From NCBI RefSeq assembly GCF_013184525.1, contig NZ_JAAOIZ010000003.1:62001-126000 (forward strand): 64,000 bases of DNA, given 5' to 3'. Made by a program: the position numbers and the translations under genes. Below are positions 27,051 through 38,300 of this stretch, piece after piece. Origin of the DNA: Chryseobacterium sp. LAM-KRS1 (lineage in GTDB: Bacteria > Bacteroidota > Bacteroidia > Flavobacteriales > Weeksellaceae). How positions within the stretch are numbered: position 1 is the stretch's first letter; every line of letters begins with the position of its first letter. The notes beneath the pieces are model-generated. The model made no database searches, was not told the origin of the DNA, and saw nothing but the letters and a program-made list of their open reading frames with translations.

Positions 27051-27085
27051 TGTATTATTAAAGGTAAGTATATACTTACAACTTA

Positions 27086-28981
27086 TTATTTCACTTCTTC
27101 GAAGTCTGCATCCTGTACATCATCACCTCCTGCATTTCCGCCAGGATTCTGAGCTCCGGCATCAGCACCCTGAGCTTGTTGTCCTGCTGCATACATTTCT
27201 TCTGAAGCAGCCATCCAAGCTGCATCCAAAGCTTCAGTTTTAGCTTTTACATCATCAGAATTTTTAGCTTCAAATGCTGTTTTCAGTTCTGCTGCTGCAG
27301 CTTCTATGGCTGCTTTTTTATCTGCAGATAATTTATCACCAAACTCTTTCAATTGCTTTTCAGTCTGGAAGATCAATCCGTCTGCTTTATTGAAGATCTC
27401 AACTTCTTCTTTTCTTTTCGCATCCGCTGCAGAATTTTCCTGAGCTTCTTTTTTCATTCTTTCGATTTCTTCGTCAGAAAGACCTGAAGAAGCCTGGATT
27501 TTGATAGACTGCTCTTTACCTGTACCTTTATCTTTAGCAGATACACTTAAGATACCGTTGGCATCAATATCGAAAGTAACTTCGATTTGAGGAACTCCTC
27601 TTGGTGCAGGTGGAATATCTGTAAGATCAAATCTACCGATTTCTTTATTGTCATTGAACATTGGTCTTTCACCTTGTCCTACTCTGATGCTTACAGCTGG
27701 CTGGTTATCAGAAGCTGTAGAGAATACTTCAGATTTTTTCGTTGGGATCGTAGTGTTCGCTTCAATTAATTTAGTGAATACAGAACCCATTGTTTCGATA
27801 CCTAAAGAAAGTGGAGTAACGTCAAGAAGTAATACATCTTTTACATCACCTGTTAATACACCACCTTGGATAGCTGCACCAATAGCTACAACCTCATCCG
27901 GGTTAACTCCTTTAGATGGTTTCTTACCAAAGAATTTTTCCACTTCTTCCTGAATGATCGGGATTCTTGTAGAACCACCTACCAGGATTACTTCGTCGAT
28001 ATCAGAAGTTGATAAACCTGCATCTTTTAATGCCTTAGCAACCGGCTCCATAGATCTTCTTACAAGATCAGCAGATAACTGCTCGAATTTAGCTTTAGTT
28101 AAAGTCTTCACTAAGTGTTTAGGACCTGTAGCTGTAGCTGTAATATATGGTAAGTTGATTTCAGTCTGTGGAGAAGAAGATAATTCGATTTTTGCTTTTT
28201 CTGCAGCTTCTTTCAATCTTTGAAGAGCAATAGCATCTGCTTTCAAGTCTACCCCTTCTTCAGCTTTGAATTCATCAGCCATCCAGTTGATGATCACATC
28301 ATCGAAATCATCACCTCCTAAGTGTGTATCACCGTTTGTAGACAATACTTCGAATACACCATCTCCTAAATCAAGGATAGAAATATCGAAAGTACCACCT
28401 CCAAGGTCATATACCGCGATCTTCTGATCTTTGTGATTTTTATCAAGACCGTACGCTAAAGCTGCAGCAGTAGGCTCATTGATAATTCTTTCTACTTTCA
28501 GACCTGCGATTTCACCCGCTTCCTTAGTAGCTTGTCTTTGTGCATCATTGAAGTATGCAGGAACAGTAATTACCGCTCTTGTTACTTCTTGTCCAAGATA
28601 ATCTTCAGCCGTTTTCTTCATTTTCTGAAGAATCATTGCAGAAATTTCCTGTGGTGTATATTCTCTGTCGTCGATTTTTACTTTTACAGTATCGTTTGGT
28701 CCGGATACAACTTCGTAAGGTACTCTTGAGATTTCTTTAGCATCTTCTTTAAAATGAGTCCCGATAAATCTTTTAATAGAGTATACAGTTTTCTTTGGAT
28801 TCGTTACAGCCTGTCTTTTTGCAGGATCACCTACTTTTCTTTCACCATCTTCTGTAAACGCTACGATAGAAGGAGTTGTTCTTTTTCCTTCCGCATTAGG
28901 GATAACAACAGGGTCTTTACCCTCCATTACAGCAACACATGAGTTGGTTGTTCCTAAGTCAATTCCAATTATTTTACTCAT
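27086..28981 (-). CDS. dnaK: Molecular chaperone DnaK (Hsp70)
   Basis: 631 residues. The ATPase domain shows [16 protein letters not shown] at the start, the phosphate-2 loop [16 protein letters not shown], and [15 protein letters not shown]. The substrate domain has [16 protein letters not shown] and [18 protein letters not shown]. The tail is Gly/Ala/Gln-rich and ends DADFEEVK, close to the EEVD-like end common in bacterial DnaK. It folds and disaggregates proteins in the cytosol with DnaJ and GrpE, neither of which is adjacent. No CIRCE element is visible upstream; a TATGTTTG box lies at 29055-29048. Confidence 0.97.
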   Translation of the reverse strand: MSKIIGIDLGTTNSCVAVMEGKDPVVIPNAEGKRTTPSIVAFTEDGERKVGDPAKRQAVTNPKKTVYSIKRFIGTHFKEDAKEISRVPYEVVSGPNDTVKVKIDDREYTPQEISAMILQKMKKTAEDYLGQEVTRAVITVPAYFNDAQRQATKEAGEIAGLKVERIINEPTAAALAYGLDKNHKDQKIAVYDLGGGTFDISILDLGDGVFEVLSTNGDTHLGGDDFDDVIINWMADEFKAEEGVDLKADAIALQRLKEAAEKAKIELSSSPQTEINLPYITATATGPKHLVKTLTKAKFEQLSADLVRRSMEPVAKALKDAGLSTSDIDEVILVGGSTRIPIIQEEVEKFFGKKPSKGVNPDEVVAIGAAIQGGVLTGDVKDVLLLDVTPLSLGIETMGSVFTKLIEANTTIPTKKSEVFSTASDNQPAVSIRVGQGERPMFNDNKEIGRFDLTDIPPAPRGVPQIEVTFDIDANGILSVSAKDKGTGKEQSIKIQASSGLSDEEIERMKKEAQENSAADAKRKEEVEIFNKADGLIFQTEKQLKEFGDKLSADKKAAIEAAAAELKTAFEAKNSDDVKAKTEALDAAWMAASEEMYAAGQQAQGADAGAQNPGGNAGGDDVQDADFEEVK

Positions 28982-29554
28982 AATATTTTTTATTTTTCTA
29001 ATTTTTAATTTGATTTACACTGTACATTTCTCAATATTCATACCATTCAAACATATATGACAAATTGACACATATCATCGGAAAACATGGATGCAGTCGA
29101 TCATCACACAAGTCAGCACTCAAAAATATCCCTTTATATATCAACAATTTATGAATAATCTGCTATAAGACTTTTTTGCCATATCGAAAAATCAGCATGC
29201 CCATTTTGGCATATTAATTGCTTATATATGTCCAATATTCTTTTACACAAACACACACGATGAAAAACAAAATTAATTATTTCCTGTTATGGTATGGGTC
29301 TACCCTAAATTATAATACCTCATACATCCCACTCCGACTGATTATCTAAAAATAATTCTGAACACGGACATTTCACATCTATTTTAAAATACCGTAGCAC
29401 ATTCTGATCCCCCAGTTGTGTTCTGTTGCTATATCTATTCTTAAATTCTTTTAACAGTAACAGTATAAAGTTAAGAGCTTCTGCTCTTGGCAGGTATTGA
29501 CTATTTAAAAAACTATCAGTACGATATTGTACAATAACATATAAATACACACAA
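28982..29554. other. 573-bp divergent intergenic region
   Basis: Lies between dnaK (minus) and the secreted protein at 29555. It contains TATGTTTG (29055-29048, minus), a possible dnaK -7 box 66 bp upstream of the start, and a 6-bp hairpin (AAGAGC, TTCT, GCTCTT) at about 29473-29488. I find no convincing gene; the short frames inside lack codon or family signals. Confidence 0.45.
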
Positions 29555-30868
29555 ATGAAAACAAAAATGCTATTTTTATCTTCAATCTTATTATTTGAAA
29601 TGGCAAATGCTCAAATAGGGATTGGAACACCTAATCCAAGAGGGGCTCTTGATATCAATAAACCTACAACCAATGATCATGGGTTGGTATTGCCTACAAA
29701 TTCGAGCACTTCTAATATATCTAATCCTATGGGCGGAGAGGTAGCAATCGGAACGATTATGTATGATTCAACAGAGGATTGTGTAAAAGTTTATAAATCT
29801 AAGGGGTGGTCTCAATGTCTGGGTGAAGGCATTAATCAAGGCTTTGTTTTGGACTGTAGTAGTGGAACACTTACAGGAACTTATACGCAGTCTACACCTA
29901 GTAGTGGAACTAAAACCATTAATTATACTGGAGCAAGCGGACAAAGTTATAACGCAATATCTGTAGCTTCAACAGGAGTTACAGGCCTTACGGCTTCGGC
30001 GCCTGCAGGAACCTTAACCAATGGTAACGGAACCATCACTTTAACTATTTCCGGAACACCTTCGGGAAATGGCAATGCTAACTTCACCATAAATATAGCA
30101 GGGCAAACATGTACTTTTATCATAAACATCGGACAACCTCAAGCCAGAACAATAAGAGTATTATCCATTATTCCTGATGCCTGGAATTCCAATCTGTCCG
30201 ACGGCAGATATTCAAACGTTGCAAGATCTAAATTAAGAAACACTTCTAACTTTGGACCTTCAGGAAAAGTAAAAATAACAGGATTTACCTTCGATACGTT
30301 TAATATATACTCCGGTAGCCCTCAAGAGCTAGAGTATGCCATCAACAACGCAGATATTATTTGGATAGGCTATGTCAACAATAGCTACTTTACTCCTGAA
30401 AAAAGACGGGTACTGGATAAAAAAATCAGAGAAAAAAAGAAATTCTTTTTTATTGGTAACGATAACTATAATGGAGGATATTTCCCGGCAAAAACCAGTT
30501 TTGCAGGACACAGATTTGATTATTTCAGATTCGGAACCTTATCTACTGACATCATATCAACAACAAATGGCCCTGACAAAGGGGTTTTCGGAAACCTGCC
30601 AGACGGATCTCCTATAAGTATGTATCGGGCTATTGGTAAAATAACAAATTATCCTTCTGACTCCACTCCATTCATAATGAATACAGATGGGACCATTAAT
30701 GCCGTAAGCAGTGATAATTTGGTAGTTGTTTCCGATACCAATTGGTATACAAGTAATGAAAGCGCAGACGGTTTTTACAGAGGTTCAAGGAGTTGCTCAG
30801 ACAACAACAACTCTGTATTATTCTGCAACATTTTTGAAAAAGCAGTACAATATGTACTAACCCATTAA
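29555..30868 (+). CDS. Large secreted protein with flavobacterial N-terminal repeat and amidotransferase-like C-terminal domain
   Basis: 437 residues. A signal peptide (ending EMANAQ) is followed by IGIGTPNPRGALDINKPT, a motif common at the start of secreted flavobacterial proteins. Residues about 95-195 are a Thr/Gly/Ser-rich beta domain. From about residue 200 the pattern changes to alternating strand/helix: IRVLSIIPDAWN, NADIIWIGYVNN, KKFFFIGNDNYNGG and VVVSDTNWYTS. This resembles class-I glutamine-amidotransferase-like or DUF4350-type folds without an obvious Cys nucleophile. Function unknown; not a T9SS-type C-terminus. Confidence 0.6.
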   Translation: MKTKMLFLSSILLFEMANAQIGIGTPNPRGALDINKPTTNDHGLVLPTNSSTSNISNPMGGEVAIGTIMYDSTEDCVKVYKSKGWSQCLGEGINQGFVLDCSSGTLTGTYTQSTPSSGTKTINYTGASGQSYNAISVASTGVTGLTASAPAGTLTNGNGTITLTISGTPSGNGNANFTINIAGQTCTFIINIGQPQARTIRVLSIIPDAWNSNLSDGRYSNVARSKLRNTSNFGPSGKVKITGFTFDTFNIYSGSPQELEYAINNADIIWIGYVNNSYFTPEKRRVLDKKIREKKKFFFIGNDNYNGGYFPAKTSFAGHRFDYFRFGTLSTDIISTTNGPDKGVFGNLPDGSPISMYRAIGKITNYPSDSTPFIMNTDGTINAVSSDNLVVVSDTNWYTSNESADGFYRGSRSCSDNNNSVLFCNIFEKAVQYVLTH

Positions 30869-30909
30869 TTGAAAAGATAATAAGGATCTTTGTATCAAAT
30901 TTTACTATA

Positions 30910-30938
30910 AAAAGGTTGTCGAAAGGCAGCCTTTTTTG
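30910..30938 (+). terminator. Rho-independent terminator
   Basis: AAAGGTTGTC, GAAA loop, GGCAGCCTTT with two G-T pairs, then a T-run. It follows the secreted-protein gene. Confidence 0.75.
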
Positions 30939-31042
30939 TTATCAGCTCTTTGGATCAGCATTCAAGTTCTTCATTCATGAAGCATTTATATTCTTAATCA
31001 AAGTTTAATCTTGTTTATCCACTTTCAATATGTATTAATCCT

Positions 31043-31050
31043 TATTTTTG
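31043..31050 (+). promoter_or_regulatory. -7 box upstream of ppk1
   Basis: TATTTTTG, 20 bp upstream of the ATG at 31070. It fits TAnnTTTG; no TTG at standard -33 spacing. Confidence 0.45.
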
Positions 31051-31069
31051 ATAAATTTTACACACAAAT

Positions 31070-33142
31070 ATGTCAATACACTTTAATCCGAGGGATATTA
31101 CCTGGCTGGCTTTTAATGAAAGGGTTTTACAGGAGGCAATGGACGAAAATGTCCCATTGCATTTAAGAATACGTTTTCTGGGAATTTTTTCCAATAATCT
31201 TGACGAATTTTTCAGAGTACGTGTTGCCGGATTAAAGCGAGCCATGGATTTTAAGGAGAAAGTAATTGCGGAATCCTTCTACCAGCCACCTTCGAAAATT
31301 TTACAAAGGATCAATGAAATTGTGATCAGACAACAGCAGAATTTTGATAAAACCTGGAAAAAAATCCAGAATGAAATGGCTGATCAGAATATTTTCATCA
31401 AGAATGCTAAAAACTTAACCGTACTCCAGAAAGAATTTGTCAGAAAATATTTTGATGAAGTGGTAGAATCCAATGTCATTCCTATTCTTCTTCATGAAAA
31501 TACATCAATGCCATACTTAAGAGATAAAAGTCTTTATCTGGGAGTTGCCATGAGAAAAAAAGACTGGCAATACCAGAGTAATTATGCCATCATCGAAATA
31601 CCGTCACGCTTTGTAGGAAGGTTTGTTTTACTCCCTACTGAAGATCCGAAGGAGAAAAATGTAATGTTACTGGAGGATGTGATCACTTTCAACCTGCCTC
31701 ATATATTTTCTTATTTTGGATATGACGAATTTGCTGCAAATGCATTTAAAGTAACTAAGGATGCCGAAATGGATCTGGATAATGACATCAAGACCAATTT
31801 TGCAGAAAAAATAGAAAAAGGACTTAAGAACAGAAGAAAAGGAAAGCCTACAAGATTCGTTTTCGATAAAGATATGGATAAAGCTTTACTGGAATTATTA
31901 ATCCGTAAGCTCAATCTCACTAAAAAAGACAGCATTATTCCCGGTGGAAAAATTCATAACTTTAAGCATTTCATGGATTTTCCGGATGTTTTTGAAGCTT
32001 ATGCCAGACCTGTGGAAAGAACTTCTTTTAGCCATCAGGCTTTTGAACATGGCGAAAGGGTAACGGATGTGATCATGAAAAATGACGTGTTGCTCACTTT
32101 TCCATACCATAAATATAATCCGGTTATTGATCTTCTTCGTGAGGCGGCAATGGATCCTGATGTAAAATCAATACAGATTACAGCTTACAGACTGGCAAGC
32201 AGTTCGAAAATTATCAATGCATTGATCTATGCTGCACGAAATGGAAAAGAGGTTACGGTAATGCTCGAACTTCAGGCCCGGTTCGACGAGGAATCCAATC
32301 TTGAATGGAAAGAAATGCTGGAACCGGAAGGTATTACCGTTTTAGTTGGAATTCCGGATAAAAAAGTTCATGCTAAACTCTGTGTTATCAAGAAAAGAGC
32401 GCACAACAAGACCATTCAGTACGGATTTATCAGTACAGGGAACTTCAATGAAAAAACGGCCAGAATTTATGGAGATCATTTATTAATGACCGCAGACAGA
32501 GGAATTATGGCAGATATCAATAAAGTTTTCAACGTCCTTAAAAAACCTAAGGAAGATTACCTTGCTGTTCTTAAAACATGTAAAAGTTTAATGGTCTGCC
32601 CACAATTCATGCGTGAAAAGATCGTCCATCATATCGATAAAGAGATCGAAGAAGCAAAAGCAGGGAGAAGGGCAGAAATTATTGTTAAAGCTAATTCGGT
32701 AAGTGACCGTGCTTTAATTACAAAACTATATGATGCGGCTTTAGCAGGAGTGGTTATAAAAACAATTGTGAGAGGAATTTATTGCGCTGTCAATCAAAAA
32801 GAATTTAAAGAAAAGATAAAAGGAATAAGTATTGTAGATGAATATCTGGAACATGCCAGGGTCATGTATTTTTACAACAAAGGGGCTGAAGACATGTATA
32901 TTTCATCAGCAGACTGGATGACCAGAAACCTTGATTACAGAATTGAAGCGGCAGTAAAAATAACAGATAAAGAACTGAAAAAAGAGCTGAAGGATATCCT
33001 CGATATACAATTGAGAGATAATGTAAAGGCCAGGATTCTGGATAAAAAACTGAGTAACGAATATGTAAGAAATGACAAGCAGGAATGTCGTTCTCAAATT
33101 GAAACTTATAAATATTTAAAAGCTAAAACGAGTACAAAATGA
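31070..33142 (+). CDS. ppk1: Polyphosphate kinase 1
   Basis: 690 residues with the PPK1 domain order. The N-terminal domain contains DITWLAFNERVLQEA and LGIFSNNLDEFFRVRVAGL. The two PLD-like catalytic domains follow, with the autophosphorylated His in KKVHAKLCVIKKR and GFISTGNFNEKTARIYGDH, then SSADWMTRNLDYRIE near the C-terminus. It transfers the ATP gamma-phosphate onto inorganic polyphosphate, reversibly. The stop overlaps the start of ppx (ATGA), coupling synthesis with degradation in one transcript. Confidence 0.96.
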   Translation: MSIHFNPRDITWLAFNERVLQEAMDENVPLHLRIRFLGIFSNNLDEFFRVRVAGLKRAMDFKEKVIAESFYQPPSKILQRINEIVIRQQQNFDKTWKKIQNEMADQNIFIKNAKNLTVLQKEFVRKYFDEVVESNVIPILLHENTSMPYLRDKSLYLGVAMRKKDWQYQSNYAIIEIPSRFVGRFVLLPTEDPKEKNVMLLEDVITFNLPHIFSYFGYDEFAANAFKVTKDAEMDLDNDIKTNFAEKIEKGLKNRRKGKPTRFVFDKDMDKALLELLIRKLNLTKKDSIIPGGKIHNFKHFMDFPDVFEAYARPVERTSFSHQAFEHGERVTDVIMKNDVLLTFPYHKYNPVIDLLREAAMDPDVKSIQITAYRLASSSKIINALIYAARNGKEVTVMLELQARFDEESNLEWKEMLEPEGITVLVGIPDKKVHAKLCVIKKRAHNKTIQYGFISTGNFNEKTARIYGDHLLMTADRGIMADINKVFNVLKKPKEDYLAVLKTCKSLMVCPQFMREKIVHHIDKEIEEAKAGRRAEIIVKANSVSDRALITKLYDAALAGVVIKTIVRGIYCAVNQKEFKEKIKGISIVDEYLEHARVMYFYNKGAEDMYISSADWMTRNLDYRIEAAVKITDKELKKELKDILDIQLRDNVKARILDKKLSNEYVRNDKQECRSQIETYKYLKAKTSTK

Positions 33143-34023
33143 AGATCGCAGCAATAGATATAGGAAGTAATGCAGCAAGACTTTTAATCAATGAGGTAAA
33201 AGATAACGGCAAACACCCGGAATTTATAAAGCTTAATCTTTTGCGGATTCCTTTAAGACTGGGTATGGATGTCTTTACCCGTGGGGAAATAGGACCTGAA
33301 AGGGAAAAAATGGTGATCGATTCAATGAAAATTTTCAGTGACCTAATGAAAATTTATAAAGTGGAACACTACAGGGCATGTGCGACAAGTGCCATGCGCG
33401 ATGCTGTAAATGGAAAAGATATCATTGAACAGGTGAGAAAAACTTCAGGCATCAACATTGAAATTATATCAGGAGATGAAGAAGCTACCCTGGTGTATGA
33501 AAATCATGTGGCCGAAGGTCTGGATAAAGACTTCGCCTATTTATATATCGATGTTGGCGGTGGTTCTACTGAACTTACATTCTATGAAAATGACAAAATG
33601 GTGTATGAAAAATCTTTCAATATTGGAACCATCCGGTTACTCAACAATCTTGTTACTCCGGACAACTGGTATGAGATGAAGCAGGAGGTCAAGAAAAATA
33701 TTATGAGCAAGAAACCGATTGTTGCTATCGGATCTGGAGGAAACATCAATAAAGTGTTTTCAATGAGTAAAACCAAAGACGGAAAACCAATGTCTTTAGC
33801 TCATCTTAAAAAGGTATATAAAGAATTTGATGAACTCAGCGTCGATGAAAGAATGACAAAACATAATCTGAGAGAAGACAGAGCTGATGTGCTGGCCCAC
33901 GCATTAAAGATTTTCAATAGTGTAATGGCATGGGCAGATATCAACAGGATCTTTGTTCCGAAGATTTCCGTAGCAGACGGGCTCATCCATAATATCTACA
34001 GTAAGCTACAAGAAAAGAAATAA
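33139..34023 (+). CDS. ppx: Exopolyphosphatase (Ppx/GppA, short form)
   Basis: 294 residues of the Ppx/GppA actin-like ATPase fold: AIDIGSNAARLLI (phosphate-1), ACATSAMRDAVNG, the catalytic Glu region ISGDEEATLVYENH, and LYIDVGGGSTELTFYE (phosphate-2). It lacks the C-terminal HD-like domains of the roughly 500-residue E. coli Ppx, as is common in Bacteroidota. It removes terminal phosphates from polyphosphate or hydrolyses pppGpp. It overlaps ppk1 by 4 bp. Confidence 0.92.
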   Translation: MKIAAIDIGSNAARLLINEVKDNGKHPEFIKLNLLRIPLRLGMDVFTRGEIGPEREKMVIDSMKIFSDLMKIYKVEHYRACATSAMRDAVNGKDIIEQVRKTSGINIEIISGDEEATLVYENHVAEGLDKDFAYLYIDVGGGSTELTFYENDKMVYEKSFNIGTIRLLNNLVTPDNWYEMKQEVKKNIMSKKPIVAIGSGGNINKVFSMSKTKDGKPMSLAHLKKVYKEFDELSVDERMTKHNLREDRADVLAHALKIFNSVMAWADINRIFVPKISVADGLIHNIYSKLQEKK

Positions 34024-34392
34024 ATGGATAGCACATTATAAAAATAAAAAGTCATTTGCCACTACGCATCTGACTTTTTTATTTTTAAAACCAATTTTTA
34101 TTAAATCTGCCTTCTTGGGCCGTCTTTTGGGGTAATTTAAAACAATTGGTCAAGGACACTGCACCCTTTTACAAGAATTTTCGCGATGTTCTTTTATTAA
34201 AATTTACTTAAAATATGGTTATGTTTGAAAATTTCATTATTCGGAAAACATGGGTAACCTCTGGGAAGAGAGCCCATTTATCTTTTATTTTAAAGTTAAT
34301 CAAACGCAAATGTTTAATTTTTTTTATAAAAGTTAATTTTTTTTAAAGTAAATTTAAGTGCGAAATCGTTATAAAAGTATAATCTTAGTAAC
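34024..34392. other. 369-bp intergenic region after ppx
   Basis: The proximal part holds the ppx terminator (34039-34087). The rest, up to the ATG at 34393, is AT-rich with several T-runs near 34316-34350. I see no palindrome, -7 box or conserved RNA structure in it. Confidence 0.5.
34039..34087 (+). terminator. Rho-independent terminator after ppx
   Basis: AAAAATAAAAAGTCA arm pairs with TGACTTTTTTATTTTT around a 16-base loop, ending in a T-run. Confidence 0.75.
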
Positions 34393-35052
34393 ATGAGTTC
34401 AAACCCAATTAAAATAATAATAACAGGTGCCACAGGAATGGTAGGAGAAGGCGTGCTGATGGAGTGTCTTGAAAACCCCGGTATTTCAGAAATTTTAAGT
34501 ATCAGCAGGAAACCGTCAGGAAAAAAGCATGCTAAATTAAAAGAGTATATCGTTCCAGATTTTCTAAGCATCACTGAAAATGATGAAAACCTAAAAGGTT
34601 ATGATGCCTGCTTTTTCTGTGCAGGGATCAGCAGCGTGGGAATGAATGAAGAAGATTATACAAAAATAACATATGATACAACTCTCCATTTTGCAAATGC
34701 TGTTTTGAAGCAAAACCCCGGAATGGTTTTTAATTATGTTTCCGGAGCCCATACAGACAGCACAGAAAGTGGAAAGACAATGTGGGCAAGAGTAAAAGGA
34801 AGAACCGAAAATTCTTTAAAGAAGTTAGGATTCAGATCTGCCTATAACTTTCGTCCGGGATTTATGAAACCCGTAGAAGGTCAGGTTCATGTCAAATGGT
34901 TTTTCAAACCTATTATATGGCTTTTTCCTGTTTTGCTCCCGTCTCAATCATTAACATTGCATGAAGTAGGAAGAGCTATGGTCAATGTAGTAAAAAAGGG
35001 GTACCCAACATCAGTTTTAGAAATTCGAGACATTAAAAAACTTGCGATATGA
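34393..35052 (+). CDS. NAD(P)-binding short-chain/epimerase-like protein (atypical SDR)
   Basis: 219 residues with a Rossmann motif at the N-terminus (IIITGATGMVGEGVLMECL) and a downstream KGRTENSLKKLGFRSAYNFRPGFM segment typical of atypical SDRs such as NAD(P)H-binding HTATIP2-like proteins. The usual YxxxK is not obvious; Lys in RVKGRTE may take its place. It could be an oxidoreductase or a sensor-type NAD(P)-binding protein. Its stop overlaps the start of a 53-residue membrane protein (ATGA), suggesting coupled translation. Confidence 0.78.
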   Translation: MSSNPIKIIITGATGMVGEGVLMECLENPGISEILSISRKPSGKKHAKLKEYIVPDFLSITENDENLKGYDACFFCAGISSVGMNEEDYTKITYDTTLHFANAVLKQNPGMVFNYVSGAHTDSTESGKTMWARVKGRTENSLKKLGFRSAYNFRPGFMKPVEGQVHVKWFFKPIIWLFPVLLPSQSLTLHEVGRAMVNVVKKGYPTSVLEIRDIKKLAI

Positions 35053-35210
35053 GAGAAATGTTAAAAAGAATTATCCTAGTTATTTTTATCCTACTGGTTT
35101 TGACAGCAATTTCAGGTTTTCTGTATACCCAGAAACATCCACTTGAAAAAGCGTCCAATGAAAAACAATGGATACAAAAAGCCATTAATCAAAAGCAGGT
35201 TGGAAACTAA
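35049..35210 (+). CDS. 53-residue membrane microprotein, translationally coupled
   Basis: ATG 35049 overlaps the TGA of the SDR-like gene by 4 bp. The protein begins MREMLKRIILVIFILLVLTA, one hydrophobic helix with basic flanks, followed by about 30 hydrophilic residues ending QKQVGN. The polarity suggests a single-pass protein with its C-terminal part outside, or an uncleaved signal anchor. Function unknown; the overlap is the main evidence that it is real. Confidence 0.6.
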   Translation: MREMLKRIILVIFILLVLTAISGFLYTQKHPLEKASNEKQWIQKAINQKQVGN

Positions 35211-35314
35211 TAAGCATAGACCCCTACATTATTATTAATCATTTGTTAAGATTGCATTAAAATATTTACAAGGTATAAAGTTCATTTTTGCATTAATCAA
35301 AATTTAAAGTAAAA

Positions 35315-38300
35315 ATGACGAAAAACTATCTTTTTAGAGGCTTCCTGCCTATTGCTGTCCTGTTTCAAGGCGGTCTTTTCGGACAATCGTTGATCCATTA
35401 CTGGAATTTCAATAACAATGCTTCTCAAACCTCTATTACCACTCCGACATCCTCGCTGGTAAACGGCTCTTCACTTGCTGTTATTGCAGGGGGAACAAGT
35501 GTTATTGATTTTGCAGGAGGATCAGGTCAAAATTTCGACACCAATAATTTAAATGCCAGGAATAATGATCTTGCCGGAACCCATTTAAGGTTTAACAACC
35601 CTATTGGTGGTGGACTTCAATTTTCCCTGCCTACTACCGGATATAATAATGTAGTGGTAAAATTTACAACCAGAAGATCTGGTTCAGGGGCAGGAACACA
35701 AATCTGGTCATATTCCCTTGACGGAAATACTTTTACTACCTACCAGAGCGTTACTCCGGTGGATGACGTCCCTCAGTTAGTTACTTTTGATTTTTCAAAT
35801 ATTGCAGGAGTTTCCAACAACCCCAATTTTAAATTAAAAGTTGAATTTGCTACAGGATCGGGAGGAAATGCAGGAAATAATCGTTTTGATAATTTTACGG
35901 TAGATGCTGTAGCAACCGGTTCCACAGATACTACTCCACCTACAGTAACGTATCTTCCGGCTAATAATACCAATAATGCATCCACAACAATAAATCCGAG
36001 TATTTCGTTTAATGAAAATGTCAGACAGATTGATAACGCTGCAATCACTGATACCAATGCACAAAATCTTGTTGAATTCAGGGTGGCAAATGCTTCGGGC
36101 GCACAGATATCGTTCACAACCACTTTTAGTAACAATGCAATCACGATTATTCCTGGCACTCCTCTCCTTCCTAATCAAACATATTATTTAGCACTAAAAC
36201 CCAATACCGTTGAAGATTTTAGTGATAATGCTGTTACTTCAGCTACTTCTACTACTTTCACTACGGCAGGTACCACTATTTCACTCGATAAAAATTTCAT
36301 CAAAGTAAACGAAAATGCAGGTAACCTAAGTTTCAAGATCAATATTAATAATCCTTCCGCCTCTACAGTAAATCTTGTTGTAAAGCCGGCTCCTTTCAGT
36401 ACAGCCAACAGCAGTGATTTTACATTAAATAATCAAACAATCACTATTACGCCAACCACTACCAGCTATATTGTAAATATTCCGATTATTGATGATATAC
36501 TCGAAGAACAGCAGGCAGAATATTTTGTAGTAAGCCTTGAAAACCCGGTAGGTGCTACTATTACAGGAGATAATTCAGTCACAATTTATATCGTAGATAA
36601 TGATAAGGCCGCACCTGTTCCTTCAAATCAAATTCATTTGAACTATATCGGAAGCTTCGATCCTTCCGGAAACAACAACAGTTCGACAGAAATTGTTGTT
36701 CATGATCCTGCCACGCAAAGATTGTTTACGATCAGTTCACTTACCGATGTTTTTGATATTATTGATTTCAGTACTCCAACGGCTCCTGTGGTTATCAAAA
36801 CGGTAAATATGGCTTCTTATGGGGGAATCACTAGTATCGCGGTTAAAAACGGAATCATCGCAGTTTCTTCTCCAAATGTAAACCCACAACAAAACGGATC
36901 TGTCATCTTTTTTGACATTAACGGAAATTTCCTGAAACAAATTACTGTAGGTGCATTACCTGATATGATTACTTTTACTCCGGATGGAACAAAGGTTATT
37001 ACAGCCAATGAAGGAGAACCTAATGACGCCTACACAGTTGATCCTGAAGGCTCAATCAGTATCATTGACATTTCCGGAGGAATAAACAATCTTACCCAAA
37101 GTCAGGTTACAACACTCAATTTCACCAATTTCAACACCCAAGAATCTTCTCTATTTGCAACCGGATTAAGAAAAGTAAAGGCAACGAGTACGCTGGCCCA
37201 GGATCTGGAACCGGAATATATAACGGTAAGCTCAGACAGCCAAAAGGCATGGGTTACTCTTCAGGAAAACAATGGGATTGCTGAAGTAAATCTGGTAACG
37301 AAATCCATAACGAGTATTTGGGGATTAGGCAAAAAAGATATGAGTTTACCCGGAAATGGTTTTGATGCTTCGGATAATAACGGAGAGGTACTGATTGCCA
37401 ATTGGCCGGTAAAAACATTTTATACTCCCGATGCTGTACAAAACTATAAAGCAGGTAATACCAATTATATCGTAACAGCTAATGAAGGTGATGAAAAAGA
37501 CCTTTCCGGGTTCAGCGAAAGAACAACTGTAGGAGCCAATGGCTATCCTTTAGATGCTACAAATTTCCCTAATTCATCTATATTAAAATCTTCTCACAAT
37601 CTGGGAAGATTCAGGGTAACCAATGTAAATGGCAATACAGACGGAGATGCCGAATACGAAGAAATTAATGCAATGGGAGCACGTTCTTTTTCCATTTTCA
37701 ATGCCGATACAAAACAGATTGTATATGATAGTGGAGATCAGTTTGAACGTTATATTGCATACAGCCATCCATTAATCTTTAACGCAGATAACGAAAGTAA
37801 TGCAGTTAAAAGCAGGAGCCGTGCCAAAGGTCCGGAACCAGAAGGTGTTGCTTTAGGAACCATAAACGGCCAGACTTTTGCCTTCATCACGTTGGAAAGA
37901 ACCGGTGGTGTAATGGTTTATAATATTACAGATCCAAATAATGTAACTTTTACGGATTACAAAAATTCGAGATCAACTTCAGCATATGGTGGTGATAACG
38001 GCCCCGAAGGAATTATTTACATAGCTCCACAAAATACAACAACAGGCAAAGGCTATGTAGTTATTGCAAATGAAATCAGCGGAACTTTATCGATGTATGA
38101 AGTAGTAACACCTCCCACATTGGGAACGGGTGAGGTAAAAGCTGAGCAGGCCACATTTAATGTATTCCCTAATCCTTTGATAAAAGGAAATACTCTATAT
38201 TTCAACCGGGCACAAGATTATGAATTGTACGATATGTCAGGAAAACTTTTGAAAAAAGAGAAAAATTCTTTACTTATTGAAACTTCATCACTTGCTACAG

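Noticed and set aside
29320..29550. 76-codon minus frame in the dnaK upstream gap
   Set aside because: No signal, domain or conserved motif; it ends in AT-rich DNA and overlaps the likely promoter of the gene at 29555.
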